Assembly: GCF_947090775.1 (NCBI RefSeq)
Contig: NZ_OX352321.1
Coordinates: forward strand, 3,162,001 to 3,226,000
Direction: 5' to 3'
Source: Pseudarthrobacter sp. MM222
GTDB taxonomy: Bacteria; Actinomycetota; Actinomycetes; Actinomycetales; Micrococcaceae
Length of the DNA: 64,000 bases
The notes beneath the pieces were generated by a model, which was given only the letters and a program-made list of their open reading frames with translations, had not been told where the DNA came from and searched no databases. This document shows, in pieces, positions 25,709 to 35,333 of this stretch (the first letter of the stretch is position 1; the number at the start of each line of letters is the position of its first letter). A program made the translations under genes and the position numbers.

Positions 25709-26868
25709 CGGGTCGCCTCGATGGCCTGCACGAGGTCAGCCACCACATCCGAGGGGTCCTCGAGCCCCACGGAGAGCCGGAGCAGGTTCGCGTGCGGCTT
25801 GGCGCCGGCGGCCACCGGACGGTGCGTGAGCCCCGCCGGGTGCTGGATCAGCGTGTCGATGCCGCCGAGGGACACGGCGTGGGTGATCATCCGGACGGCG
25901 GAGGGGATGCGCTCGGCGTGCTCGGCCGCGGCCACCTCGAAGGCGAGCAGCGAACCAGGGCCGGCCATCTGCGTCCCGATCAGGCCGCGCGGATCACATT
26001 CCGGCAGCCCCGGGTAGTAGACGCGTTCGACCAGCCCATGCCCGGCAAGGGCGGCCGCGACTTTCTGGGCGCTGGCCTGCTGGGCGCGCACACGGACCGG
26101 CAGCGTCGCGAGCCCCCGGTGGAGCAAGTAAGCGGGCCACGGCGTCAGGATGCCGCCGGTCACGGCCCGGATCTGGCGCAGCCTGGTGGCCCACTCGGGA
26201 GCCGCGGCCACGACGCCACCCATCGCGTCGCCGTGGCCGCCGAGGAACTTGGTGGCGCTGTGCAGCACCATGGCCGCGCCGTGCTTGAAGGGCTGCTGCA
26301 GCACCGGGCTGGCAAAGGTGTTGTCGACGAGGAGCGGGACGCCGTCCGCCGCGGCGGCCACGCGGGCAATGTCCACCAGTTCCAGGCTGGGATTGGCCGG
26401 CGTTTCCAGGATGACCAGGCCGGTGTCGGGACGAAGGGCGGCGCGGACGTCCTCGGGCGACGTGAACGTGACCTCGTTGCCCAGCACCCCCGAGGCGAGG
26501 AGATAGTCACTGCCGCCATAGAGCGGCCGAACGGCCACGACATGATTTTTGCCCGTGGCCACCACAGCGAGCAGGACGGCGCTCAGGGCCGCCATGCCCG
26601 TGGCGAAAGCCACCGCCTCCGGGGTGTCCTCCAGCAGGGCAACGCCTTCCTCGAAGCGTGCCACCGTGGGATTCCAGAGGCGCTGGTAAACGGTGCTTTG
26701 GCCTTCCACGTGGGTGCCGCCGGTGGCCATATGCTCATAGGCAAGGCCGCCGTCGTGCACCGAAGGAAGGGGCGCCGTGGTGGATAGATCGATGGGCACG
26801 GCGTGCACGCCCAGTTCCGTGAGGCCGTTCCGGCCGGCGTGGACGGCCAGCGAGTCTTGAGAAAGCAC
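25705..26868 (-). CDS. Cys/Met metabolism PLP enzyme (cystathionine gamma-synthase / gamma-lyase type)
   Basis: 387 residues of the trans-sulfuration family. The PLP lysine is Lys207 in HSATKFLGGHGD; YQRLWNPT and ETPANP are family motifs, and the C-terminus has the usual SVGLEDPSDVVADLVQAI. Family members make or split cystathionine, homocysteine or methionine; MMGase-like lysis cannot be excluded. The start is GTG with AAGGAG four bases upstream. It is divergent from an Lrp/AsnC gene, which likely regulates it. It is convergent with the MFS gene, overlapping by four bases. Confidence 0.93.
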   Translation of the reverse strand: MLSQDSLAVHAGRNGLTELGVHAVPIDLSTTAPLPSVHDGGLAYEHMATGGTHVEGQSTVYQRLWNPTVARFEEGVALLEDTPEAVAFATGMAALSAVLLAVVATGKNHVVAVRPLYGGSDYLLASGVLGNEVTFTSPEDVRAALRPDTGLVILETPANPSLELVDIARVAAAADGVPLLVDNTFASPVLQQPFKHGAAMVLHSATKFLGGHGDAMGGVVAAAPEWATRLRQIRAVTGGILTPWPAYLLHRGLATLPVRVRAQQASAQKVAAALAGHGLVERVYYPGLPECDPRGLIGTQMAGPGSLLAFEVAAAEHAERIPSAVRMITHAVSLGGIDTLIQHPAGLTHRPVAAGAKPHANLLRLSVGLEDPSDVVADLVQAIEATR

Positions 26869-26966
26869 CTTGCTCCTTATGAATATTCACCATTGAATGC
26901 GGCAAGTATCTGGCAATAATTCGGACTTTCACAGAGCGTACGAATGGAACTGCCGGAATCCACCGC

Positions 26967-26983
26967 TTATGATGAACTCATAA
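26967..26983. promoter_or_regulatory. Dyad in the CGS/Lrp divergent promoter
   Basis: TTATGA and TCATAA arms are separated by five bases. The site lies just upstream of the AAGGAGG ribosome site of the Lrp gene and within the divergent gap, so it is a candidate autoregulatory Lrp site. Confidence 0.5.
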
Positions 26984-27000
26984 CACTTTAAGGAGGATCC

Positions 27001-27507
27001 GTGACGAGCAGTGCGAAGAATATTCGGCCGGGGGCGGGCGCAGGCGAGCCGCTGGATGCGGTCGACGAGCGCCTTCTCGCCGCGCTGGTGGCGGACGCCC
27101 GCATCTCCAATAAGCAGCTGGCTGAACTCGTGGGCATCGCGCCGTCCACGGCCCTGATGCGCACCCGTGCCCTCTCCGAGCGCGGAATCATCCAGGGCTT
27201 TGAGGCCAAGCTCAGCCTGTCGGCCATCGGACGCTCGGTGCAGGCACTGATTGCCGTTCGGCTCAGGGCCCATGACCGCGAGCAGATCGACCGTTTCACC
27301 TCACGGGTCCCCAAGCTCCCAGCCGTGCTGTCGACCTTCCATACGTCCGGCTCGGTGGACTACCTGCTGCACATCGCGGTGGCCACCACCGAGGATCTGC
27401 GGGACTGGGTGCTGGACAATCTGGCCACAGATCCCGTGGTGGGCCACACCGAAACCACGCTGGTGTTCGACCACATCCAGGGCAACCACGGGCCGCTCCC
27501 GGACTGA
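27001..27507 (+). CDS. Lrp/AsnC-family transcriptional regulator
   Basis: 168 residues. An N-terminal AsnC-type HTH (DERLLAALVADARISNKQLAELVGIAPSTALMRTRAL) is followed by a RAM/ligand-binding domain (TFHTSGSVDYLLHIAV). Lrp proteins bind amino acids and regulate amino-acid metabolism and export. The start is GTG with a perfect AAGGAGG four bases upstream. It is divergent from the CGS-type gene, which makes sulfur-amino-acid metabolism the likely target, by inference. Confidence 0.93.
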   Translation: MTSSAKNIRPGAGAGEPLDAVDERLLAALVADARISNKQLAELVGIAPSTALMRTRALSERGIIQGFEAKLSLSAIGRSVQALIAVRLRAHDREQIDRFTSRVPKLPAVLSTFHTSGSVDYLLHIAVATTEDLRDWVLDNLATDPVVGHTETTLVFDHIQGNHGPLPD

Positions 27508-27527
27508 CGCCAACCCGACGAAGCGTG

Positions 27528-27559
27528 CCCGCGGTGCCAGCCAGCCCCGGTGCCGCGGG
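27528..27559. terminator. Hairpin between convergent Lrp and MFS genes
   Basis: CCCGCGG and CCGCGGG arms with an 18-base GC-rich loop lie between two convergent stop codons. A bidirectional terminator is likely. Confidence 0.45.
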
Positions 27560-27567
27560 TCCCGGGG

Positions 27568-28809
27568 TCAGGCCGCCGGGCGTAGCGCCGCCCGCAGGGT
27601 GATTGCGGCCATGGCGGCTGCCATTACCGAGCACAGCACGACGAATCCGGCGACGGCCGCCTGGAGCCCCACCGCTCCCGCCGCGAGCCCCAGCCCGATG
27701 ACCGGGAGGGCGCTGCCGAGGTAGGTGATGACGTAGACGGTGCTGATGATCTGGGCGTGCCGCGACGCCTCGACCTTTCCGGCCACGTCGTTGAAGACGG
27801 TCCGGAAGGAGACGCCCTGGCCGAGGCCGGCGGTGATGCTTGCGAGGACCAGCAGCCAGGGGCTGCTCCACGCGGCTGCCACGGCGATGAACGACACGGA
27901 GACCGCCAGCAGGCCCAGCCCCACCGGCACCACAAAGCGGCCGCGCACGGCGATCAACTGGCTCACGGCCGACGAGCCAAGCGTCAGCCCGGCCAGGAGG
28001 CCGATCAGCGGCCGCGATTCGGCGTGCACGATCTGGGCAAAGTAACTGGGCGCTAGCGAGAGGCAGAATCCGAAGACGGTGAAGCTCAGGAAGCCCACGG
28101 ATGAAGCCAGCCAGAAGGCACCCCGCGCCTCCCTGGACACGGATGGCCGGCGCGGCGCCAGAACACGCAGCGGTTGCGGACCGGCGGCCGCCCTGATGGC
28201 CGGCCGTGCTTTGAGCAGGAACAGCGGGACCAGCAGCGCGGCCAGGACGCAGGAGTGCAGAAAGTAGGGTGTTGACGTCGGTCCGGGCAGGAGCGAGAGC
28301 ACTCCGCCGACCGCCGGCCCGGCCGCTACTCCTCCGGCTGACGCCAGGAGGGTGAACCGGGAAGCCCACTCGGGACGGCTGGGCAGCAGCTCACGCAAGG
28401 CAGCGGAGCTGGCGCCGGTGGCGAGCGCCACTGCGACGCCCTGCAGCACCCGGCCGGCGGAGAGCAGTAGCAGGCCGTCCGCCGAGGCAAAAACGGCACC
28501 GCCGGCCAGCCCCACCAGCACCGCCAGGACGAGGGCAGCCCGGCGTCCGATGTGGTCGGACCAGTGCCCGGCGAGCATCAGGGTGGCCACCAGCGCCAGG
28601 ACGTAGGCGGCGAAGGCCACCGTGACATCCAGGGCGGTGATCCCGAGCTTGGCCTGCAGCAGGGGGTACAGCGGCGTCGCAAGGTTCGCACCGACCAGCA
28701 ACGCGAAAATCACGACGCCGGCCAACACCAGCCGTGCGGTAACGGAAGCATCCCAGCCCCAGCGTTCAGCGGCGGCCGGGCGCATGCGGAGTTCGCTGAA
28801 AACAGTCAT
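27568..28809 (-). CDS. MFS transporter
   Basis: 413 residues, about 12 TM helices. Motif A is HWSDHIGRRAALV between TM2 and TM3; GRVLQGVAVALATGASSAALRELLP is the TM4-5 region. The ATG at 28809 is chosen because AGGGG lies about eight bases upstream; the frame extends further but through non-protein-like sequence. It is divergent from a second Lrp/AsnC gene, repeating the regulator/transporter arrangement seen at 23-27 kb. An amino-acid or drug export role is plausible but unproven. Confidence 0.92.
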   Translation of the reverse strand: MTVFSELRMRPAAAERWGWDASVTARLVLAGVVIFALLVGANLATPLYPLLQAKLGITALDVTVAFAAYVLALVATLMLAGHWSDHIGRRAALVLAVLVGLAGGAVFASADGLLLLSAGRVLQGVAVALATGASSAALRELLPSRPEWASRFTLLASAGGVAAGPAVGGVLSLLPGPTSTPYFLHSCVLAALLVPLFLLKARPAIRAAAGPQPLRVLAPRRPSVSREARGAFWLASSVGFLSFTVFGFCLSLAPSYFAQIVHAESRPLIGLLAGLTLGSSAVSQLIAVRGRFVVPVGLGLLAVSVSFIAVAAAWSSPWLLVLASITAGLGQGVSFRTVFNDVAGKVEASRHAQIISTVYVITYLGSALPVIGLGLAAGAVGLQAAVAGFVVLCSVMAAAMAAITLRAALRPAA

Positions 28810-28933
28810 GTCCGTGCCCCTGCGGAAATCGGCCTTCGCAGCGCACGGGGTGGAGGCGCTGTGAGGTCCGGTCGAAGATTGATACCTAAAACAATGCGGC
28901 ATTCGTGACTTATCCGGCGGGTTTGCATGCCAG

Positions 28934-28954
28934 AATTGATCAAAACCATCAATT
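28934..28954. promoter_or_regulatory. Inverted repeat in the MFS/Lrp divergent promoter
   Basis: AATTGAT and ATCAATT arms are exact and separated by seven bases, starting 52 bases before the chosen Lrp start. The A+T-rich dyad stands out in this high-GC DNA and is a strong candidate Lrp-type operator serving both genes. Confidence 0.6.
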
Positions 28955-28985
28955 GCGGACTGCCGGAATGAACAGGAGTGATGAT

Positions 28986-29483
28986 TTGAACTCCCTGGAC
29001 CCTACTGACCTGAAAATTCTGCTCGAACTGATACGTGATCCCCGGATCCAGATCGGCGAGATCAGCGAAACGCTGGGCATCGCGAGGAACACCGCGCAGT
29101 CGCGGCTGCGGCGGATGCAGCGATCCGGGCTCCTGCACGACGGCGGCCGTGAGATCGACCTCGAGGCGGTGGGCTACGACGTCGTCGCTTTTGTGACCAT
29201 CGAGGTGAACCACCGGGAGCTGGACGGAGTGGTGGGCGCCCTGCGCCTGATCGCGCAGGTGCTGGAGGTCCACGAAATCTCCGGGCGCGGCGATGTCTGG
29301 TGCCGGGTGGTGGCAACCGACACGCACAACCTGCAGGCCGCCCTGCGGTCCATTCTCAGGATCAAGGGCGTGATCCGGACTGAGACAGTTCTGGCTTTGC
29401 ACACCCATATCCAGTACCGGACAGAGCCGCTCATCAGCCGCCTGTCCCAGGGCAGCAGCCTGGCACCGGGCCGGTCCCAGTGA
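28986..29483 (+). CDS. Lrp/AsnC-family transcriptional regulator
   Basis: About 165 residues. The HTH is DLKILLELIRDPRIQIGEISETLGIARNTAQSRLRRMQ; the RAM domain contains EISGRGDVWCRVVATDT. The start is uncertain: TTG at 28986 has AGGAG with seven-base spacing, while an in-frame ATG at 28968 lacks a clear site, so TTG is preferred. It is divergent from the MFS gene at 27568-28809 with an inverted repeat between them, so it probably regulates the transporter and itself. Confidence 0.9.
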   Translation: MNSLDPTDLKILLELIRDPRIQIGEISETLGIARNTAQSRLRRMQRSGLLHDGGREIDLEAVGYDVVAFVTIEVNHRELDGVVGALRLIAQVLEVHEISGRGDVWCRVVATDTHNLQAALRSILRIKGVIRTETVLALHTHIQYRTEPLISRLSQGSSLAPGRSQ

Positions 29484-29558
29484 CGGCGGAACCGGGACGG
29501 CCCGCCCGGCCCGCCAGGGCTGGCGCCCGGCCCCCGCAGCAGGCACCATAATTGGGCC

Positions 29559-30554
29559 GTGACTATCATCGATAACGCCGTCTACGTCGACGGCGTCCGC
29601 AGCGCTGAACCGGAAAGCCTCGAGCAGACCTTCGAAACCCTCAACAAACATGGCGGGATGGCGTGGATCGGTCTCTACCGGCCAACTGAAACGGAAATGG
29701 CCGCCGTTGCTGCGGAGTTCGAGCTGCACGGGCTGGCCGTCGAGGATGCGATTTCAGCTCATCAGCGCCCGAAGCTGGAGCGCTACGGCGACAACCTCTT
29801 CACCGTGCTCAGGCCGGCGAGGTACATCGACGAGAGCGAAACCGTGGAGTTCGGCGAGCTGCACATCTTCACCGGCAAGAACTTCGTGGTCACCGTGCGA
29901 CATGCCGAGACCGGCGGGGTCGCACAGGTGCGGCGTCGGCTGGAAGGGCGCCCGGATCTCCTGCGGCACGGTCCCGAAGCGGTGCTGTACGCCCTGCTGG
30001 ACCAAGTCATGGATGACTATGTCCCGGTGGTGGCCGGCCTGGAGAACGACATCGATGAGATCGAGGACCAGTTGTTCAGCGGGGACCCCAAGGTGTCCCG
30101 GCGGATCTACGAACTGGCGCGCGAAGTGATCCAGTTCCAGCGGGCCATCCATCCGCTCCCCGCCATGATGCAACAGCTGCGCCGCGGGTTTGAAAAGTAT
30201 CAGGTGGACACGGAGCTGCAGCACAACCTCCGGGACGTGGAGGACCACGTGGAGCGGCTCATCTCCCGCGCCGATTCCTTCCGCGACCTGTTGCAGAACG
30301 CCCTCACCCTCGACGGCACGCTGACCGCCAACCGCCAGAACGAGGCTAGCGCGCTACAGAACGAGCAGGTCAAAAAGATCTCCTCCTGGGCCGCAATCCT
30401 CTTTGCGCCGTCCTTTGTGGCAGGCGTCTACGGCATGAATTTCGACCACATGCCGGAACTGCACTGGACGTTGGGCTACCCCATGGCCATCCTGCTTATG
30501 GCAGCGACGGCAGCGCTGATGTACGCCATCTTCAAGAGGAAGGGCTGGCTCTAG
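29559..30554 (+). CDS. corA: CorA-family magnesium/cobalt transporter
   Basis: 331 residues. A large N-terminal cytoplasmic domain is followed by a long helix and two C-terminal TM segments, with the CorA signature YGMNF just after TM1 (about residue 293) and the basic end KRKGWL. CorA forms homopentameric divalent cation channels. It starts with GTG. Its end faces a small membrane protein gene across a strong hairpin. The specificity (Mg, Co, possibly Zn) is inferred from the family. Confidence 0.94.
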   Translation: MTIIDNAVYVDGVRSAEPESLEQTFETLNKHGGMAWIGLYRPTETEMAAVAAEFELHGLAVEDAISAHQRPKLERYGDNLFTVLRPARYIDESETVEFGELHIFTGKNFVVTVRHAETGGVAQVRRRLEGRPDLLRHGPEAVLYALLDQVMDDYVPVVAGLENDIDEIEDQLFSGDPKVSRRIYELAREVIQFQRAIHPLPAMMQQLRRGFEKYQVDTELQHNLRDVEDHVERLISRADSFRDLLQNALTLDGTLTANRQNEASALQNEQVKKISSWAAILFAPSFVAGVYGMNFDHMPELHWTLGYPMAILLMAATAALMYAIFKRKGWL

Positions 30555-30572
30555 CCGCCAGCCAGCCATGCG

Positions 30573-30596
30573 GCGGGGCGGCGCGGCGCGCCCCGC
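30573..30596. terminator. Bidirectional hairpin after corA
   Basis: GCGGGGCG and CGCCCCGC arms with an eight-base loop lie between corA and the convergent small membrane protein gene, touching the latter's stop codon. Confidence 0.6.
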
Positions 30597-30919
30597 TATC
30601 GGGAGGAGCGCCGGTTCCGCGCCTGGGCCAGCAAGCGGGTAAACGCCAGCACAAAGAGGACCTCGATCAGGATCAGAAGCCCCAACCCCAGCCACTGTCC
30701 CCGGGCCACGAAGTCGACTACCCCGATGACCACCAGGACGGTCCCCAGCGTCAGGGCATAGACGGCGAAGGCGGTGGCCACCCTGGCGCTCCGCACCCCC
30801 GTGCGGAAGCCGAAGCCCTGCGGCTCGCCGCCGGGATACCCCGCGATCCGGTCCGGGCCTGCCGGCTTCAGCCGGTCAAACTCTTCCCACGGGTCCCGAT
30901 CCTGATCCTGCTCAGTCAT
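30596..30919 (-). CDS. Small membrane protein, unknown function
   Basis: 107 residues. A polar N-terminus (MTEQDQDRDPWEEFDRLKP) is followed by two TM helices (about 47-70 and 75-97) and a basic C-terminus RNRRSSR. The start ATG follows a weak GGAA. It is 85 bases downstream of the ABC-F gene on the same strand. No motif points to a function; similar small two-helix proteins are common in Arthrobacter-like genomes. Confidence 0.7.
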   Translation of the reverse strand: MTEQDQDRDPWEEFDRLKPAGPDRIAGYPGGEPQGFGFRTGVRSARVATAFAVYALTLGTVLVVIGVVDFVARGQWLGLGLLILIEVLFVLAFTRLLAQARNRRSSR

Positions 30920-31004
30920 ATTTCCATTATCCCGCGGTTCAGTGCGCCCGGACCTGCTCCGGGGGTGGCAGGTCCGGACGCGCAGCCTCGGGGCGTGGCC
31001 CGGG

Positions 31005-32593
<1,589 letters not shown>

Positions 32594-32597
<4 letters not shown>

Positions 32598-32719
32598 TGG
32601 CTGTCCTCTCGAGGGGTGTTCCTGGGGCGCCAAAGAGAAAGCCCTCCATGCCGGCGGGTACGCCGGCCGGGAGGGCCACGCTTGTAGGCAGCCGGAATTC
32701 GCTCCGGCATCCCTGCCAT
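32594..32719 (-). CDS. Possible 41-codon leader ORF of the ABC-F gene
   Basis: A frame starting MAGMPERIPAAYKRG and rich in arginine runs through the leader hairpin and stops with a TGA that overlaps the ABC-F ATG (ATGA). Translation through it would melt the terminator-like hairpin. It could be a true attenuation peptide or a chance frame; the ribosome site is poor and the start sits in a -10-like TAAAAT. Confidence 0.25.
32632..32676 (-). terminator. Attenuator-type terminator in the ABC-F leader
   Basis: On the minus strand GCCCTCC and GGAGGGC form the outer stem, GCCGGC with GCCGGC the inner stem, with a mismatch bubble and a six-base loop, followed by TTTCTCTTT. It ends 34 bases upstream of the ABC-F start and downstream of any promoter for that gene, as in transcription attenuation. 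Confidence 0.7.
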
Positions 32720-32944
32720 TTTAGTCCATCCGGAGCACCGGTGTTTGGCCGCCGCGGCCGTGACGGCAATGCTGCGGAAGCTTCCCGCTCCAGCGGCAGG
32801 GGATTGCGGATTCATAACGCTGGCCCGGAGACATGGACACCCGAATGGAAGGCTCCTATCCTTGTGCCCTGGGGGATTGACTCACATGGGTCACGTCGGA
32901 CACGGCAATCACTTTGGTCTCATGGATAACCGAGGAGTCCCCCC

Positions 32945-33853
32945 ATGGCCCGCCACGTAGCAGCAACTATCCCACTCCTACTGGCAGCGGCAGCGATGCT
33001 GCTGACCTCGTGTTCACCGGGCGGCACCCCGCCCCCGGCGGCAGGGACCACCGCAGCCGCCACCGGGACGTCGTCCCCGGGCGGAACCGCTACCGGAACA
33101 CCGACGGCGACGGCGGCCGAGACGGCCGCGCCAACCACCACCGCGCCGGAACCTCCCCCGACCACGTTGAAGGCGGCCGTCCCCGCACCGGCCGATAAAT
33201 TGGCTGCCAACCGGGCGTCGCTCTACTGCCCGAAGGGCGCGACGGCTGGCTGCCGCAGCTACGCGGACATGGCGGGCTACTTCGACACCCTGCTCGCCGC
33301 GGTCACCCCACTGTTCGACGAAAAGTACGGCACAGTCAGCCGCCCGGCGGCTCTCTACTACGTGGCCGCGGGCCTGACCGGGCCCACCGCGTGTCTCAAG
33401 GACGACGAGACCCCCGACCCGTACATCAGCACCGATCTCTCCTACTGCTCGGTGGACCGGGCGATCTACACCGGCCAGGACGCCCTGTGGGTGCTTTACA
33501 ACGGCGTCGGCTTCGCGGCTCCTGCTGTTGCCTATGCCCATGAATGGGGACACCATGTCCAGACCTTCATGCAGGTCCCGGAGCCGGAAACGCCCGAGGA
33601 AAATGCGGTGCTGGAAAAGCAGGCCGACTGCATCGCCGGGGCCTGGGCGCAGCATGCAGCACAGGCAGGGAACCTCAACTTCCCGGCGGATCTCGGCGAT
33701 CTGAACGCCGTCATGGCCGCCGTCGCTCCCCCGGATCCGGGCGAGGTGGCAGTCCCGGTGGCGGAGCGTGTGGCCGCGTTCCAGCTCGGATACACCAGCG
33801 GCCTTCCGGGCTGCAACTCGTTCACGCCGGAAACGCCGATCCTCGCGGGGTAA
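32945..33853 (+). CDS. Neutral zinc metallopeptidase-like lipoprotein
   Basis: 302 residues. A lipoprotein signal ends at the lipobox T-S-C (Cys23), then a Thr/Ala/Pro-rich linker to about residue 75, then a domain with the zinc motif HEWGHH (gluzincin-type HExxH) and a downstream glutamate in EKQADCIAGAW as likely third ligand. This is the YpfJ/putative neutral zinc metallopeptidase family. Four or five cysteines suggest disulfides outside the membrane. GAGGAG precedes the ATG. It is divergent from the ABC-F leader, and upstream bases 32720-32944 hold nothing else I can name. Confidence 0.88.
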   Translation: MARHVAATIPLLLAAAAMLLTSCSPGGTPPPAAGTTAAATGTSSPGGTATGTPTATAAETAAPTTTAPEPPPTTLKAAVPAPADKLAANRASLYCPKGATAGCRSYADMAGYFDTLLAAVTPLFDEKYGTVSRPAALYYVAAGLTGPTACLKDDETPDPYISTDLSYCSVDRAIYTGQDALWVLYNGVGFAAPAVAYAHEWGHHVQTFMQVPEPETPEENAVLEKQADCIAGAWAQHAAQAGNLNFPADLGDLNAVMAAVAPPDPGEVAVPVAERVAAFQLGYTSGLPGCNSFTPETPILAG

Positions 33854-33934
33854 CAGACTCGGGAGCAGTTCCGGCGTCGGCGATCTTCAACCAGGGCGGT
33901 TCCGGCGCTACCGAGTCGTCTGATTTCGAGGGCG

Positions 33935-34930
33935 TCAGCGCCAGAATTCGGTGAGCTGCTCGGCAAGGGCTGTGCCTTGGTCGTAGCCGGCTCGAGCGGC
34001 CGGCGGACGCAGCGACAGATCCATCGCATTGGCGCCGAACATGTCCCGGTGGTTGCTGTCCGGGACGACGGTTTCGACCTTGCTGCCGCGGGCGCGTAGT
34101 TCGTCGACCTGCGCTGCAAGATGCACGGCCCACTCCAGCGGCGCCCGTGATCTGCCGCCAAGTGGTGACAGCACCAGCACCCGCCCGTACCCGGCTGCCA
34201 GATCGGCATTCTCACTGGATCGTCGGTAGGCGCCGTCGATAAATCGGCTGTCGCCGATCCCATAGGCGAAGCCGCTGGCACAGCTGGCGGCGACGGCATC
34301 CGCCAGGTCGACGCCGCTGTGCCGGTCAAACACGACGGGTTCACCGGTATTGGCATCGACCGCCGTGATGAGCACCGTTCGTTGCGGCCAGTGCTGGCTG
34401 GGCAGCCGGGCTGCGACGGTAGCGCGCCACTGCGATTGCTTGGAACCGTCCGACGCCGCACCCATTTCGAGCGCGGCCGCGCCCATTCTGCGGCGCATGT
34501 CGGCCGCATCCTCAGCGTCCGCGATGATTCGGCTCATTCTCTCGATGTGGTTCGCCACCGGCCCAATGCGAACGCGTCCACCGTCGGATCCACCCGGAGC
34601 AGTCTGTGGTTGGGGTGCGGCGGAAAGGGTGGCGGCAAGCAGTTCAGTCGGGCTCGCGTTAGTAATCTGGGCCGCGGCCGTCGATCCGGCCGACGTCCCG
34701 ATGATGAGATCGGCCTCGGTCACGTCCAACCCGGCATCAAACAGGCCGGCGATGACGCCTATCAACCACGCATTGCCTGCCGATCCGCCACCACCGAGGA
34801 CCAACGCTCGCTCGCCCGCGGCGCGCACCCGCCTTGAGGCGTCGACCTGCGGCTGATCCTGGTCGGACCTGGGCCGGTCGGAGGCCGACGTCGAGGTGAA
34901 GTGCCGAGTTGAAAAAGGTGTTGTAGTCAT
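33935..34930 (-). CDS. Patatin-like phospholipase family protein
   Basis: 331 residues. The patatin fold elements are present: oxyanion loop GGGGSAGNAW, nucleophile elbow GTSAGS and catalytic Asp in IDGAYRR. Such Ser-Asp dyad lipases hydrolyse acyl esters of lipids. The first 38 residues are polar and Ser/Arg-rich, with no signal peptide, so it is probably cytoplasmic or membrane-peripheral. The ATG has AAAGG upstream, but this site falls inside a structured leader with a short upstream ORF (34934-35036), suggesting translational control. Gene and leader lie at the edge of the accessory pocket. Confidence 0.9.
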   Translation of the reverse strand: MTTTPFSTRHFTSTSASDRPRSDQDQPQVDASRRVRAAGERALVLGGGGSAGNAWLIGVIAGLFDAGLDVTEADLIIGTSAGSTAAAQITNASPTELLAATLSAAPQPQTAPGGSDGGRVRIGPVANHIERMSRIIADAEDAADMRRRMGAAALEMGAASDGSKQSQWRATVAARLPSQHWPQRTVLITAVDANTGEPVVFDRHSGVDLADAVAASCASGFAYGIGDSRFIDGAYRRSSENADLAAGYGRVLVLSPLGGRSRAPLEWAVHLAAQVDELRARGSKVETVVPDSNHRDMFGANAMDLSLRPPAARAGYDQGTALAEQLTEFWR

Positions 34931-34933
34931 GGG

Positions 34934-35016
34934 AGTCGCCTTTCGCGAATTGCCTGTCGGGCGCTCCCGGAGGCGACTATCTCAGTCGCGCGGCCGTGTA
35001 CTGCAGGGGAGCGCCC
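34934..35016 (-). promoter_or_regulatory. Structured leader with mutually exclusive stems upstream of the patatin gene
   Basis: Three pairings are visible on the minus strand. GGGCGCTCCC in the leader ORF (35007-35016) pairs exactly with GGGAGCGCCC (34959-34968). GCGACT (34984-34989) pairs with AGTCGC (34973-34978). The same AGTCGCC can instead pair with GGCGACT (34934-34940), next to the patatin ribosome site and start. The second and third pairings exclude each other. Confidence 0.6.
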
Positions 35017-35036
35017 ATTGCGGATACTGCGTTCAT
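34977..35036 (-). CDS. Leader peptide upstream of the patatin gene (19 residues)
   Basis: MNAVSAMGAPLQYTAARLR, ending 46 bases before the patatin gene. The ribosome site AGGAGGTGA, with six bases before the ATG, is fully complementary to the 16S 3' end and far stronger than that of the patatin gene itself. The stop codon lies in the loop of one stem, and the ORF contains one arm each of two stems. The C-terminal Arg-Leu-Arg resembles the +X+ motif at which ribosomes stall with macrolides in ErmDL-type leaders; any such behaviour here is inference. Confidence 0.6.
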   Translation of the reverse strand: MNAVSAMGAPLQYTAARLR

Positions 35037-35210
35037 GGGTCTCACCTCCTGCCGATAGATCACGATCAACGGGACGCTAGCACGCTGGCAATGCGGTGCG
35101 CAACAGGCATCGTTGACTCATGGGAAAGGTCCGCGTAGCGGGATACGTTGCCTCATTGGAAAAGGTCCGGGAACGTTGGCCGCGGACATCCTTGAGGGAT
35201 GGGATTGACG

Positions 35211-35333
35211 ATGAGCCAGCGCAAGGCCGTCACGGTGATCAAGGCCCGGGCCTATGCTCGCGGAGCCGGCCGGAGAAGGTGCGGATCACCGCACCATCAG
35301 CCGCCGTCTTACCCCGGCGGCACCAACGGCTGA
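35211..35333 (+). pseudogene. Possible transposase/integrase N-terminal scrap
   Basis: A 40-residue frame beginning MSQRKAVTVIKARAYAR, then degenerating into Arg/Pro-rich sequence before its stop. The opening resembles the N-terminus of transposases/integrases that start with a basic KA-TRYARA-type segment. No inverted repeats or DDE residues are near. This identification rests on a short stretch and is weak. Confidence 0.3.
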
